The translations under genes were made by a program, and so were the position numbers. Below, in pieces: positions 44,078 to 53,665 of a DNA stretch of 64,000 nucleotides. The stretch spans positions 1-64,000 of the forward strand of contig NZ_JBHZRU010000003.1 of the NCBI RefSeq assembly GCF_043641925.1, in the 5' to 3' direction. Below the pieces are notes generated by a model. The model had not been told where the DNA came from. It made no database searches and saw only the letters and a program-made list of their open reading frames with translations. The stretch is from Paenisporosarcina quisquiliarum_A (lineage in GTDB: Bacteria; Bacillota; Bacilli; Bacillales_A; Planococcaceae). The first letter of the stretch is position 1. Every line of letters starts with the position of its first letter.

Positions 44078-44689
44078 TTGAATAAACATGTAAAGGAATT
44101 TTTAATGTTTCCAGATGTATTGATTATGCTAACACTATTTCTAATCGTTGCAGGGTTCACCGTTTCACATCTTAATGAATTGGCGACATGGATTGCAATT
44201 GCGGTTGGAGCAATCGTATATGCATTAAGTGAATACGGAATACACCGTTTTGTTTTTCATATGAAAACGCCAGAAAATCCTTTTTTGTTAAAATTGATTA
44301 AACGATTACATTTTGATCACCATGAAAAACCAACAGATTTACATCTATTATTTTTACCTTTATGGTTCAGTATTCCAAGCTTTGCAATTACAGTTCTACT
44401 AGTGTATTGGATTACATCAAATCTTGTATTAACAATTGCATTTGCAACAGGTTTAATTGGGTACTTCTTATTTTATGAATGGAAACACTTTGTTGCACAT
44501 AAACCTCTGCAACCACTAACTAAACTTGGAAAAGAGATAAAGAAAGCTCATTTATGGCATCACTTCAAAAACGAAAATTATTGGTATGGCGTAACGCATA
44601 CAACGATTGACAAGACGTTCGGAACTTTTAAGGATCAGGCGTTAGTTGAAAAAAGTGAGACGGCTCGAAATTTAGAAAAGCGAGTCTAG
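44078..44689 (+). CDS. Fatty acid hydroxylase/sterol desaturase family protein
   Basis: 203 aa with four membrane segments and the di-iron His clusters of the family: HRFVFH, HFDHH, HFVAH, HLWHH. Probably hydroxylates or desaturates a lipid in the membrane. TTG at 44078 chosen because GGGG lies eight bases upstream; an ATG at 44036 gives 14 more residues without a site. Ends three bases before the end of the convergent Spo0E-like gene. Confidence 0.85.
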   Translation: MNKHVKEFLMFPDVLIMLTLFLIVAGFTVSHLNELATWIAIAVGAIVYALSEYGIHRFVFHMKTPENPFLLKLIKRLHFDHHEKPTDLHLLFLPLWFSIPSFAITVLLVYWITSNLVLTIAFATGLIGYFLFYEWKHFVAHKPLQPLTKLGKEIKKAHLWHHFKNENYWYGVTHTTIDKTFGTFKDQALVEKSETARNLEKRV

Positions 44690-44692
44690 TTT

Positions 44693-44860
44693 TTAGGACA
44701 CTCGGATTCCAAGCATGAAGTTAATCAAATCATCAAGTTCTTGACTATAAGCGACAACTTCAGGATGAGTAAAACCTAAAACCTGTGCTTTCTTATACAT
44801 ATTTACTTTTCTTTCATTAATGATTAGAGCCAATTGGCTAGTCCTACTAATTGTTTTCAT
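44693..44860 (-). CDS. Spo0E-like aspartyl-phosphate phosphatase
   Basis: 55 aa. The Spo0E family signature SQELDDLI (39-46) follows a helix NERKVNMYKKAQVLG; the fold is two helices. Such proteins dephosphorylate Spo0A~P and delay sporulation. AGGAGGAATT gives a near-ideal start. The residue after LI is Asn-Phe where many members have Asn-x-Tyr. It points to a spore-forming host. Too short to be called by length filters. Confidence 0.85.
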   Translation of the reverse strand: MKTISRTSQLALIINERKVNMYKKAQVLGFTHPEVVAYSQELDDLINFMLGIRVS

Positions 44861-45015
44861 AATTCCTCCTAAGCAATATGCAACATAATTTAAACTGAAT
44901 AAATTTATTTTAAATGATGAATATTAAAAAAACTGTCGAACTGTGCAAAGGATAAAAAAATTCATAAATTCGTCACAAATTATAGGCATTTCGACTTTTT
45001 TTACATTTGAAGGAA

Positions 45016-45058
45016 ATTAAAAAACGCAACTCACGGAATTTTTTCGTGAGTTGCGTTT
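45016..45058 (-). terminator. Terminator of the cheX-like gene
   Basis: AAACGCAACTCACG / CGTGAGTTGCGTTT; leftward it is followed by TTTAATTT. It adjoins the stop codon. Confidence 0.8.
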
Positions 45059-45059
45059 C

Positions 45060-45527
45060 TTATTCTTCGTCAATTGTAATGATAATGGTCAAGTCTCCTG
45101 TGTCTTTTATGTGGACTGGCAGTTTAAACGCGTGTTGAAAACCAAATAATCTTGTATGGCCAACCATAACTGTTGGAGGGGTAATGTCTAATTCAATGTC
45201 GCTTTGTGCAGCGAACGTACATAAATTCCCTGAAATCATATTCCCAAGTTCTCCTGTGAAAGACTCTAGCATTTCGCCTTCTAGTTCCATACCGAACATA
45301 GTAGCTCCAATACTGCTAAATGTTTTAGGAGTGGAGTCAATGACAATTCTCCCTTTAATATCCCCGATCATTCCTACTAAAACACCCATCTCTTGTTGTT
45401 CGAAGGGTTGTGCCATTAAAGAAGGGGGCTTAACATCAATTTCTAAAGGGATTACGGATTTTAATGATTGTATGATACCGTTTAAAACGGTTTGAATATG
45501 TTTTGAGGTACTCAAGAATCCACTCAC
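45060..45527 (-). CDS. cheX: Chemotaxis phosphatase CheX-like
   Basis: 155 aa of the CheX/CheC class. The catalytic helix FTGELGNMISGN (Glu and Asn in E-x2-N, then N) is seen at about 90-102, with GMIGDIKGRIVI before it. CheX dephosphorylates CheY~P. GTG start with only a weak site (GATGGG). No other chemotaxis gene is near, so it is an orphan whose partner lies elsewhere. Confidence 0.88.
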   Translation of the reverse strand: MSGFLSTSKHIQTVLNGIIQSLKSVIPLEIDVKPPSLMAQPFEQQEMGVLVGMIGDIKGRIVIDSTPKTFSSIGATMFGMELEGEMLESFTGELGNMISGNLCTFAAQSDIELDITPPTVMVGHTRLFGFQHAFKLPVHIKDTGDLTIIITIDEE

Positions 45528-45718
45528 CCATCTTTATACTTTTTTTCATTTTAGCATGAATATTAAAATAATTATATACGTTTTTTTATGAAAAGTCTCA
45601 AAAAAATGTAAACATTTAGGGGTTTTCTCCCTCGAAGGGCGTATAATTATTGCATGATACGACATATTTAAACATGGTATGATAGAGCGAGATCATTTTA
45701 AAAGGGGTTCACATTCAC

Positions 45719-48700
45719 ATGTCACTATTTGAAGAAAAAATGGGTCAACTAATAACAAATACTTCGATTGCTCAAAATTCATTTCAATCTACACAAGATG
45801 AGGATCGTATAAATAAAACAAATTTATTCGCGCACAAAATTTTGGAGCGTGAATTTACCATAGGTTTTGCAGGCCATTTTTCAGCTGGTAAATCAAGCAT
45901 GATTAATGCTTTAACAGGAGAACAATTGCTCCCTTCTAGTCCAATACCAACGAGCGCAAACATTGTCAAAGTCCATAAAGCAAAAGAGGATTTTGCGATT
46001 GTATATAGGAAAGAACTCCATCCGGTAAAGTTTTCGGGAGATTATGATTTTGATACCGTGAAAAACTTTTGTAAAGACGGCGAGTCTATTTCTCAAATTG
46101 AAATTGGACATAAAACCTCGATATTACCTGAAGGTGTAACTGTAATGGATACTCCAGGTGTAGATTCTACGGATGATGCTCATCGACTATCAACTGAATC
46201 GGCCCTTCATTTAGCCGATATTGTATTTTATATGATGGATTACAATCACGTTCAATCTGAATTAAATTTCGGATTCACAAAGCAACTATTGAAATATAAT
46301 GAAAATGTTTATTTAATTGTCAATCAAATCGACAAACATCGTGATCGTGAATTGAGTTTTGAAGACTTTAAAAAATCGGTTCATCAATCATTTTTAGAAT
46401 GGGGCGTCAAACCTAAGAACATCTTTTTCACAACACTAAAACAACTCGATCATCCAAATAATGATTTATCAGAAGTTAAAGAAATTGTGATAGATAGTAT
46501 GAGCAATTGGAAAGAACATTTAGCGGGTACGTCTGATCGAACACTACAGAAGCTTAAAGATGAACATGTTTCATATCTAGAAAGTGAAATTGAAGAATGT
46601 AAAAATACATTCGCTGATATTCTTTCTGAGGCTGAATGGAAATCAAAAGATGAGATTCTAGAAGAGGCAAGTAGATATGAAAAACAATCATCCTTATTAG
46701 ATTCAGATGTATGGATAAGATCGTTTGAAACGAATCGCAAATCATTGTTAGATAATGCAACACTAGTACCATATGAGCTTCGAGATAAACTAAAACAATA
46801 TTTAGAAGCAAAACAAAAGAACTTTAAAGTTGGTGTTTTGTTTAGTGGGAAAAAGACCGAAGAAGAACGAAACCAACGAGCAGAGGCAGTTAAACTAGAA
46901 TATACAAAAGTCATTCAGTCACAAATTGTAGGACACATAAAGTCTTTGATGAAACAGTCATTAAAAGACGTTGGATTATTGAATGACGAAGAATCTATAA
47001 CAATTGATGAAAAGGAATTCAATCCATCCATTCAATTAATAGATGATCAAGTTCGTGAAGGTGCATTATTGACGGCTGACTCCGTATTAAATTTTGCAAA
47101 TGCCGTAGCAGATGCGACTCGTAAATGGTTTATCCAACAAACTGATCCATGGAAAATTGAAGTAGCTGCTCAGATTAACGAGCTTCCTGACGATCATTAT
47201 GGACTAGCCGATACAAAATTATCTGAGTACCAAGAAAAAGCTTTAGCCATTCGTTCGATCGAAGAATTGGAAAATCACTTGGTGAAATTTAATAAAGAAA
47301 ATACCAAGCCTTCAAAAGAAACAATATCTCATGCTGAAGAAATTAAAAATCGATGGCTGAACGAATTCCGTGAAAAGGAAGAATCTATCCAACCATACCA
47401 GGCTACAGATTTTCAAGAAATTAAATCTGATGAACTTGTTCAAACTGATCATATTGAATCAAAAACAGTTGAAAGTTATCCAGTAGAACAAACGATTAAT
47501 CGAGCAAATGAAGTCGCTAGTGCTATTTCGTCCATACATGGTTTTCAAGAAACAGCAATTTTCTTAAAGAAAAAAGCAGAGAGACTGGGGAAAAAGGATT
47601 TCACTATTGCCTTGTTTGGTGCATTCAGTGCAGGAAAATCTTCATTTTCAAATGCTTTGCTTGGAGAAAATGTATTACCTGTTTCACCTAATCCAACGAC
47701 AGCTGCCATTACAAAAATTCGTCCTGTATCGAATGTACATCATCATGAAACGGCAGATGTTTACTTTAAAACAGCAGACCAACTATTACTTGATGTCCAA
47801 CTTTCATACAAAAAATTGGGCATGGATATTGCTTCTTTAGAACAAGCATACAAAGAGTCGCAAAATTTAGGGGAATTAGAAGGGGTAGGAGATGAATCAC
47901 GCGTTCACCTTGCTTTTATAAAAGCCTTTGAAACAGGATACACATCTTTGAAACAAAATTTAGGAACAACTTTACGTGTAAATCGAGAAAATTTTGAGCA
48001 ATTTGTTGCGCAAGAAAGCAAAAGTTGTTTCGTCGATACCATTGATTTTTATTTCGATTGCGATGTGACCCGATTAGGAGTAACGCTAGTGGATACACCT
48101 GGTGCAGATTCGATTAATGCACGACATACTGGTGTCGCTTTTGAATATATTCGAAATGCAGATGCAATTTTGTTTATTACGTATTATAATCATGCATTTG
48201 CTCGTGCAGATCGTGAATTCTTAATTCAACTTGGGCGAATAAAAGATGCTTTTGAATTAGATAAAATGTTTTTCATTGTCAATGCGATTGATCTAGCTGC
48301 AAGTAAAGATGAAGCAGATGAAGTGAAAAACTATGTGGCAGCGGAGTTACAGAAGTTTGGTATACGTTTCCCACGATTATTTGGTGTATCGAGTTTGCAA
48401 GCACTACAAGAGAAACAACAAAAAGAAAATCTTGCATCAGGCATGAGTCAGTTCGAGCAGTCGTTCCATCATTTCCTATCTGATGAGATAAAATCATTAG
48501 CTGTATTAGCTTTAAAAGAGGAAACTGAAAAGACCGTCGAAAGCCTTAAAAATTTGATTGAGAAAATAGAGTTGAATTTACTTCGTAAAGAAGAAAGACT
48601 CGCTGAATTGAGTAAATTAGAACAAACCATTCGGTCGAGGTACGCGAAATCCTTTGCTTCTGTCATGACAAAAGAAGCCTATCAAGAGTTAGATGATTTA

Positions 48701-49324
48701 CTTCACTATGTACAACAACGTGTGTATTATCGCTTTTCAGATTTCTTTAAAGAGTCTTATAACCCAGCTGTCTTTTCATCAAAATCGTCTAACGACGCGT
48801 TGCAATACGCGTTAACAGAGACATTAGCTATGTTAAGTTTTGATTTTGAACAAGAAATGAGAGTTACCAACTTCCGTTTAAGTCAATGGATTGAGAAGAA
48901 ACTTGCTCAAAGACAAATGGAAGAAACACGCATATTAAAAGAATATAACCGTGATTTTTCAATTGTCCCATATGAAATAAACAAAATGGAACTTCTCGAG
49001 TTCAACGGTCCATTTGAAGATAGTTCACCTTATCAACATGTGAAAAGTTATTATAAAAACAATAAAGCTTTCTTTGAAAAGAATGAGAAAGTTAAGTTAC
49101 GTGAAGCGTTAGAAGAAGCAACAAAAGTTGAAGCAAAATCCTTCTTATCAAATGAAAACAAGAAGTTACGTCAGTGGATCGATCACAATATTGAGTTAGA
49201 AGCAGAGGGTCTTAGACAATTACTATTACAACAATCGATTAATCAAATTGAATCCGAGCGTCTGGTTCTTAAGGAGTCTAACCAGTTAACTCAATGGAAG
49301 ACCATTTTCGACAAATTAAAGTGA
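45719..49324 (+). CDS. dynA: Bacterial dynamin DynA, two GTPase heads in one chain
   Basis: 1201 aa; B. subtilis DynA has 1193. First head: G1 GHFSAGKSS (52-60), VMDTPGVDS, VNQID. Second head: G1 GAFSAGKSS (about 633-641), LVDTPGADS, VNAID. Each is followed by long helical stalk regions, as expected from a fusion of two dynamins. Fuses and repairs membranes in trans, and helps against phage and membrane stress in B. subtilis. AAAGGGG before the ATG. The sulfurtransferase gene follows by 15 bp, probably in the same transcript. Confidence 0.95.
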   Translation: MSLFEEKMGQLITNTSIAQNSFQSTQDEDRINKTNLFAHKILEREFTIGFAGHFSAGKSSMINALTGEQLLPSSPIPTSANIVKVHKAKEDFAIVYRKELHPVKFSGDYDFDTVKNFCKDGESISQIEIGHKTSILPEGVTVMDTPGVDSTDDAHRLSTESALHLADIVFYMMDYNHVQSELNFGFTKQLLKYNENVYLIVNQIDKHRDRELSFEDFKKSVHQSFLEWGVKPKNIFFTTLKQLDHPNNDLSEVKEIVIDSMSNWKEHLAGTSDRTLQKLKDEHVSYLESEIEECKNTFADILSEAEWKSKDEILEEASRYEKQSSLLDSDVWIRSFETNRKSLLDNATLVPYELRDKLKQYLEAKQKNFKVGVLFSGKKTEEERNQRAEAVKLEYTKVIQSQIVGHIKSLMKQSLKDVGLLNDEESITIDEKEFNPSIQLIDDQVREGALLTADSVLNFANAVADATRKWFIQQTDPWKIEVAAQINELPDDHYGLADTKLSEYQEKALAIRSIEELENHLVKFNKENTKPSKETISHAEEIKNRWLNEFREKEESIQPYQATDFQEIKSDELVQTDHIESKTVESYPVEQTINRANEVASAISSIHGFQETAIFLKKKAERLGKKDFTIALFGAFSAGKSSFSNALLGENVLPVSPNPTTAAITKIRPVSNVHHHETADVYFKTADQLLLDVQLSYKKLGMDIASLEQAYKESQNLGELEGVGDESRVHLAFIKAFETGYTSLKQNLGTTLRVNRENFEQFVAQESKSCFVDTIDFYFDCDVTRLGVTLVDTPGADSINARHTGVAFEYIRNADAILFITYYNHAFARADREFLIQLGRIKDAFELDKMFFIVNAIDLAASKDEADEVKNYVAAELQKFGIRFPRLFGVSSLQALQEKQQKENLASGMSQFEQSFHHFLSDEIKSLAVLALKEETEKTVESLKNLIEKIELNLLRKEERLAELSKLEQTIRSRYAKSFASVMTKEAYQELDDLLHYVQQRVYYRFSDFFKESYNPAVFSSKSSNDALQYALTETLAMLSFDFEQEMRVTNFRLSQWIEKKLAQRQMEETRILKEYNRDFSIVPYEINKMELLEFNGPFEDSSPYQHVKSYYKNNKAFFEKNEKVKLREALEEATKVEAKSFLSNENKKLRQWIDHNIELEAEGLRQLLLQQSINQIESERLVLKESNQLTQWKTIFDKLK

Positions 49325-49339
49325 TGGAGGAGACGAATT

Positions 49340-50158
49340 ATGAGCAATGTCTGGATACATTTTAACGAGTTGGACAATCATAATATACGCTTTATTGATG
49401 TACGGTTTTCATTAACAGATCGAGAAGAGGGACGTCGATTATATGAAGAAAGTCATTTGACTGGATCCATCTTCATGGATTTGGAAAATGACTTGTCCAA
49501 TATGGATAGTAAGGATGGGAGACATCCTATTCCTTCAAAAGAAAAGTTGAAAAGGTTCTTTGAAAATCATGGATTGCATTATAGTGATACAATTGTCATT
49601 TATGATCAAGGCGGCATGCCATTTGGACCTCGTTCTTATTGGATTTTCAAGTATGCAGGCTTTCCAAAAGTCTTTATTCTACGTGAAGGTTTTGAACAAT
49701 TGAAGGAATTGAATGTGGCTATTTCGAAGGATATTCCTGAGTTTACAAAGTCTAACTTAGACATAGAGTGGAACGAAGAAATTTTTGCTCATAAGGAATT
49801 GGTTAAATCGATATCAGAGAAAGCAATAGAAGGTGTATTGCTGGATGCTCGTTCGAAAGAGAGATATGAAGGTAGAAATGAGCCAATCGATTTTGTAGCT
49901 GGGCATATTCCTACTGCTCGAAATTTTGACTGGGAACAGCTCAAAGAAAATGGTCAGTTTAAACACGCTAAATCTATTGAAAAATCGCTTGAAAAAGTGG
50001 CATCAAAAGATGAAGAAATAACGGTTTATTGTGGAAGTGGAGTAACAGCAGCACCACTTTATGCGATGCTTAAAGAAATTGGCTATGAGCATGTAAGACT
50101 ATATGTAGGTAGTTATAGTGATTGGATAACATCATATCCAGTTGATCAAATCAAATAA
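49340..50158 (+). CDS. Sulfurtransferase, two rhodanese domains
   Basis: 272 aa. Inactive N-terminal rhodanese domain (FIDVRFSLTDREEGRRLYEE, DQGGMPFGPRSYWIFKYAG) and active C-terminal domain (LLDARSKERYEG, VAGHIPTARN, and the loop YCGSGVTAA with catalytic Cys in CGSGVTA). The loop type suggests 3-mercaptopyruvate as well as thiosulfate as donor; not decided. GGAGGAGACG upstream. Directly after dynA; terminator at 50167-50204. Confidence 0.92.
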   Translation: MSNVWIHFNELDNHNIRFIDVRFSLTDREEGRRLYEESHLTGSIFMDLENDLSNMDSKDGRHPIPSKEKLKRFFENHGLHYSDTIVIYDQGGMPFGPRSYWIFKYAGFPKVFILREGFEQLKELNVAISKDIPEFTKSNLDIEWNEEIFAHKELVKSISEKAIEGVLLDARSKERYEGRNEPIDFVAGHIPTARNFDWEQLKENGQFKHAKSIEKSLEKVASKDEEITVYCGSGVTAAPLYAMLKEIGYEHVRLYVGSYSDWITSYPVDQIK

Positions 50159-50166
50159 ATATAAAT

Positions 50167-50204
50167 CAGAAACGCCACTTCTCACTTAAAGAGAAGTGGC
50201 GTTT
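50167..50204. terminator. Hairpin after the sulfurtransferase gene
   Basis: GAAACGCCACTTCTC / GAGAAGTGGCGTTTC, perfect 15-bp arms. A near copy lies at 50691-50727. Confidence 0.7.
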
Positions 50205-50225
50205 CAAGTAGTAGACAATTAAAAT

Positions 50226-50330
50226 GCTGATTTCCATTGCGACATAGCTAGTGAAGCGAAGCAACGCATTTTCATGTTTCGAAGCTAGCGGAGCGAAGCT
50301 GATACAGAAACAGGAGGAGTTATTTTACGC
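50226..50330. repeat. Intergenic repeat with tandem AGCTAG-GAAGCGAAGC units
   Basis: AGCTAGTGAAGCGAAGC (about 50247) and AGCTAGCGGAGCGAAGC (about 50283) are two units 36 bp apart in the same orientation. Part of the repeat cluster at 50.16-50.73 kb, which has no gene. Confidence 0.5.
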
Positions 50331-50498
50331 TGTCTCCATTCCAATCAATTGAAGTCCCTGTAAATATTAATTTATAATGTTCATTTTTGCTCATATCTGC
50401 TTAATCAATTTTGTATTTATTGATTTCAACTACACCATTTTTTCTAATATAACGTAAGACTGGGAGTTTTCTCGGCTAGCTCACGATATAACAGGAAA

Positions 50499-50630
50499 GT
50501 GGTCGGCTATTTCTGAAGACTCCTGCGGAAAAACGAAAGACGCTAGACCCCACAGCCTCATCTGTCAGTGACAGATGAGGCGAGGAGCATTGCTTTTCGT
50601 CCGCGGAAAGCGAAAGAAATAGCCGACCAC
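50499..50630. repeat. 132-bp palindromic intergenic element with 16-bp terminal inverted repeats
   Basis: Ends are perfect inverted repeats GTGGTCGGCTATTTCT / AGAAATAGCCGACCAC. Inside, CCTCATCTGTCA-G-TGACAGATGAGG is a perfect 12-bp hairpin (50556-50580), and CTCCTGCGGAAA / GTCCGCGGAAAGC blocks resemble the repeat at 42841. It codes for nothing. The form is that of a MITE or REP-like element able to fold as a cruciform. Confidence 0.7.
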
Positions 50631-50690
50631 ATTTATTATCATTCAATTTTAAAACTAAGAACTCATTTTTAAATAATCATGTCAAAAATC

Positions 50691-50727
50691 TAAAACGCCA
50701 CTTCTCATATAAGAGATGCGGCGTTTT
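50691..50727. terminator. Second copy of the AACGCCACTTCTC hairpin
   Basis: AAACGCCACTTCTC / GAGATGCGGCGTTT, one mismatch pair, then TTTCTTTTT. Rightward terminator form. Confidence 0.6.
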
Positions 50728-50776
50728 TCTTTTTCAATAACATAAGTTTCTGATGAGTTGTCTATACTATTTAAGA

Positions 50777-50812
50777 CAAAAAAAAAGAGAGCAATATGCT
50801 CACTTTTTTATA
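50777..50812 (-). terminator. Terminator of the DUF2187 gene
   Basis: Leftward GAGCATATTGCTC stem, then TCTTTTTTTTT; overlaps the stop codon region. Confidence 0.65.
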
Positions 50813-51044
50813 GTGTCGAACCATCAGCTACTTGATAATTTTTATGTGATACAACAGTTAAAGTAGATGCAGCACCAATTTTTTTTGCGTCTTCTTGAGA
50901 AATCTCAACGATACATGAGTTTTCGAGGATTTTAAAAATAGCACCTTCAACTTCGACATCACGACGTGTAAATGTAATCTTTTCGCGAATTTTTCGAGCT
51001 TGTACAAATGCTGATACTTCTTTTTCATGTTTTTGGAATGTCAT
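50808..51044 (-). CDS. DUF2187 family protein (YkvS-like)
   Basis: 78 aa. ARKIREKITFTRRDVEVEGAIFKILENSCIVEI and the ending VVSHKNYQVA match the small beta-barrel, KOW-like family of YkvS, function unknown. Start set at ATG 51044 with GGGGAA upstream; the longer frame adds 13 residues without a site. Divergent from dbpA. Confidence 0.75.
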   Translation of the reverse strand: MTFQKHEKEVSAFVQARKIREKITFTRRDVEVEGAIFKILENSCIVEISQEDAKKIGAASTLTVVSHKNYQVADGSTL

Positions 51045-51264
51045 GTAAATTCCCCATTTCTTCACTTGGATTTCATAGACCAATAAAAAATGCTTCAGAT
51101 TTATCTGAGGCTCTAAAACGTAAATAAAGATATATTTCTATTAAGTATTTACATTTAATTATAACATAGTTTTCAGTTATAAGCTATCAGAGAGAAATGA
51201 TTGGTATACTTAGTAAAAGCAATCAAGAGATGTAACTCTCATGATTTAAAAGGAGATTGGATTT

Positions 51265-52707
51265 ATGACAAAACAATTTAAAGACTATGGAATATCTGAA
51301 GAAATCTTACGTGCCCTTGATGGCCTGGGTTACACTGAACCAACTGAAGTACAAGAAAAAGTAATTCCGCTAGCATTAGAAAAAAGAGATATCTCAGTAA
51401 AGTCTCAAACAGGAAGCGGGAAAACCGCAGCGTTTGGTATTCCAATATGCGAATTAGTAGAGTGGGACGAAAATAAGCCCCAAGCTTTAGTCTTAACACC
51501 TACTAGAGAATTGGCACTACAAGTATCTGAAGATATCATGAATATCGGACGATTTAAACGTGTAAAAGCGACTGCAGTTTTTGGGAAGCAACCTTTCGCT
51601 AAGCAAAGAGCTGAACTTAAACAAAAATCTCATGTGGTAGTTGGTACTCCAGGACGAGTTATGGATCATATTGAACGACACACGTTAGATTTAAGTAAAG
51701 TTGAAATATTAGTTCTCGATGAAGCAGATGAGATGTTAAGCATGGGGTTCATTGATTTAGTTGAGTCAATCATGAAAATGCTTCCGAAAAAACGCTTAAC
51801 GATGTTGTTCTCAGCTACTTTACCTAAAGATGTCGAAAAACTATGTCATAAATATATGATCGAGCCTGTCGACGTAGAGATTGAAAAAATAGAAGAAAAA
51901 GAAAAACTAATTCAGCATGAAGTCTATACAGTTCCGGAGAAAAATAAATTGGATTTATTGAAAGATATCACGATTGTTGAAAATCCGGATAGCTGTATTA
52001 TCTTTTGCCGAACTAAAGATAATGTAGATACTCTAGTAGATGCACTAGATGATGCTGGTTATTCTGTAGATAAAATTCATGGTGGTATGGAACAAGATGA
52101 ACGCTTTGAAGTTATGAATGACTTCAAACGTGGTGAGTTTAGATATTTAATCGCTACGGATGTTGCAGCACGTGGAATCGATATTGACGGGATTACACAT
52201 GTTATTAATTACGATATGCCTCTTGAAAATGAAAGCTATGTTCACCGAACTGGGCGAACAGGTAGAGCAGGACAGATGGGGAAAGCCATTACACTTGTTA
52301 CACCATATGAAGATAAATTCTTAGCAGCTGTTGAGAAGTATATAGGGTTTATTATTCCATTAAAAGATTCTCCAACGAAAGAACAAGTGGTTAAAGGCCG
52401 GGAAGCTTTCAACCGAAAGATGAAAGAAGAGCCGGAATTAAAAGTTGAGAAGAAAGAAAAATTAAATGAAGACATCATTAAATTGTATTTTAATGGTGGG
52501 AAGAAAAAGAAACTTAGAGCAGTTGACTTTGTCGGAACAATTTCAAATTTGAAGGGGATCACTTCGGATGATATCGGAATTATTACGATTCAAGAAAATG
52601 TATCTTATGTTGAGATTTTAAATGGCAAAGGTTCATCCGTTTTAAAACAAATGAAAGATACAACCGTTAAAGGAAAAAAATTAAAAGTTTATATAGCAAA
52701 TAAATAA
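51265..52707 (+). CDS. dbpA: DEAD-box RNA helicase DbpA (YxiN)
   Basis: 480 aa, as B. subtilis YxiN (479). QTGSGKT (motif I), PTRELALQ, TPGR, LDEADEM, SAT, RGIDI and HRTGRTGRAG (motif VI). The C-terminal about 75 residues (LKLYFNGGKKKKLRAVDFVGTI..., read in parts) form the DbpA RNA-binding domain that targets hairpin 92 of 23S rRNA, so it acts in 50S subunit assembly. AAAAGGAGA before the ATG. Confidence 0.94.
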   Translation: MTKQFKDYGISEEILRALDGLGYTEPTEVQEKVIPLALEKRDISVKSQTGSGKTAAFGIPICELVEWDENKPQALVLTPTRELALQVSEDIMNIGRFKRVKATAVFGKQPFAKQRAELKQKSHVVVGTPGRVMDHIERHTLDLSKVEILVLDEADEMLSMGFIDLVESIMKMLPKKRLTMLFSATLPKDVEKLCHKYMIEPVDVEIEKIEEKEKLIQHEVYTVPEKNKLDLLKDITIVENPDSCIIFCRTKDNVDTLVDALDDAGYSVDKIHGGMEQDERFEVMNDFKRGEFRYLIATDVAARGIDIDGITHVINYDMPLENESYVHRTGRTGRAGQMGKAITLVTPYEDKFLAAVEKYIGFIIPLKDSPTKEQVVKGREAFNRKMKEEPELKVEKKEKLNEDIIKLYFNGGKKKKLRAVDFVGTISNLKGITSDDIGIITIQENVSYVEILNGKGSSVLKQMKDTTVKGKKLKVYIANK

Positions 52708-52737
52708 TATTATTATGTAAACTAAATTATATACAGA

Positions 52738-52779
52738 AAAATAGCCATTTTGCATATTCTGCGAAACGGCTATTTTTTT
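52738..52779. terminator. Two-way terminator between dbpA and the lipid kinase gene
   Basis: AATAGCC..TTT / AAA..GGCTATT followed by T-run rightward; shared by the convergent genes. Confidence 0.7.
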
Positions 52780-53665
52780 ATGGTATTAAAAAATTGATCT
52801 TTTTAGAATGTACTTGAATTTGAAGAGGGGTCTCTAGATAAATCTCTCCATCTGTATCCACTTTCTTTGGCTCACTGGTCTTAATACTAATTTGTTTACC
52901 TCGGTAATGTGTAATATTGTTTAAATCGTCAGGTACTATATGAGGTTGATTTAACGAATACCATTCTCTAATCGCAACCATGGTGGAGGATTGTACGACG
53001 ATAATATCAAGCATTCCATCCGAAGGGTCAATTATTTCAAGTGGGAATCGATGAGTGCCTATAGAATTTCCATTCATAACTAACACCATAACTGCTTCCT
53101 CTAAATAGGAAACACCATCGATATGAATTTGAAAAGGGATGGGTTCACTTTGTTTGAAAGATTGAATCGCACTCATGAAATAACTAAGCTTTCCATACTT
53201 ACTTTTTAAATCAGGGTTAATGTTCTCTGAGGCATCAGCGATTAATCCAACTCCAGCGAAGTTCATAAACCATCGATCGTTTATTTGTGCTAGATCCATC
53301 GGTGCAACATTTCCATTAACGAGTGATTCGACAGCAAGTTCAAGTGTAAGAGGAATTCCAAGTGTTCGCGCAAAATCGTTACATGTTCCACCAGGTAAAA
53401 TACCGATTGCAGGAACGTTTTTCATTGTTTCTAAAACTTGAATTGCCGTGTGTAAAGTGCCATCTCCACCTAGTAAAAACAAGACATCAGCAGATTCTGT
53501 TTGTAAAATTGCATCTTGAAACTCTTCAGGAGACATCGTTTGAACGATGGTTAATTGACTACAATGAGTAGCTAAAATAGGTACCACTTTACTGAGGGCA
53601 ATTTCACTTGAATCCTGACCTGCTTGTCCATTAAACAGTAAGAATCCATGATTAAATCTAGGCAT
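52778..53665 (-). CDS. Diacylglycerol/lipid kinase family protein (YegS/BmrU-like)
   Basis: 295 aa. LLGGDGTLHTAI (nucleotide-binding GGDGT), ILPGGTCNDFARTLGIP, NFAGVGLIADASENI and KKVDTDGE near the end are the lipid-kinase signatures. Phosphorylates a membrane lipid; whether diacylglycerol is the substrate is not shown. Start at ATG 53665 with GAGGTGA upstream rather than 17 codons earlier. Confidence 0.88.
   Translation of the reverse strand: MPRFNHGFLLFNGQAGQDSSEIALSKVVPILATHCSQLTIVQTMSPEEFQDAILQTESADVLFLLGGDGTLHTAIQVLETMKNVPAIGILPGGTCNDFARTLGIPLTLELAVESLVNGNVAPMDLAQINDRWFMNFAGVGLIADASENINPDLKSKYGKLSYFMSAIQSFKQSEPIPFQIHIDGVSYLEEAVMVLVMNGNSIGTHRFPLEIIDPSDGMLDIIVVQSSTMVAIREWYSLNQPHIVPDDLNNITHYRGKQISIKTSEPKKVDTDGEIYLETPLQIQVHSKKINFLIP

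Noticed and set aside
46450..46914. 154-codon leftward frame within dynA
   Set aside because: Antisense shadow of the dynamin stalk region; rich in Ser/Phe/Leu as antisense frames are.
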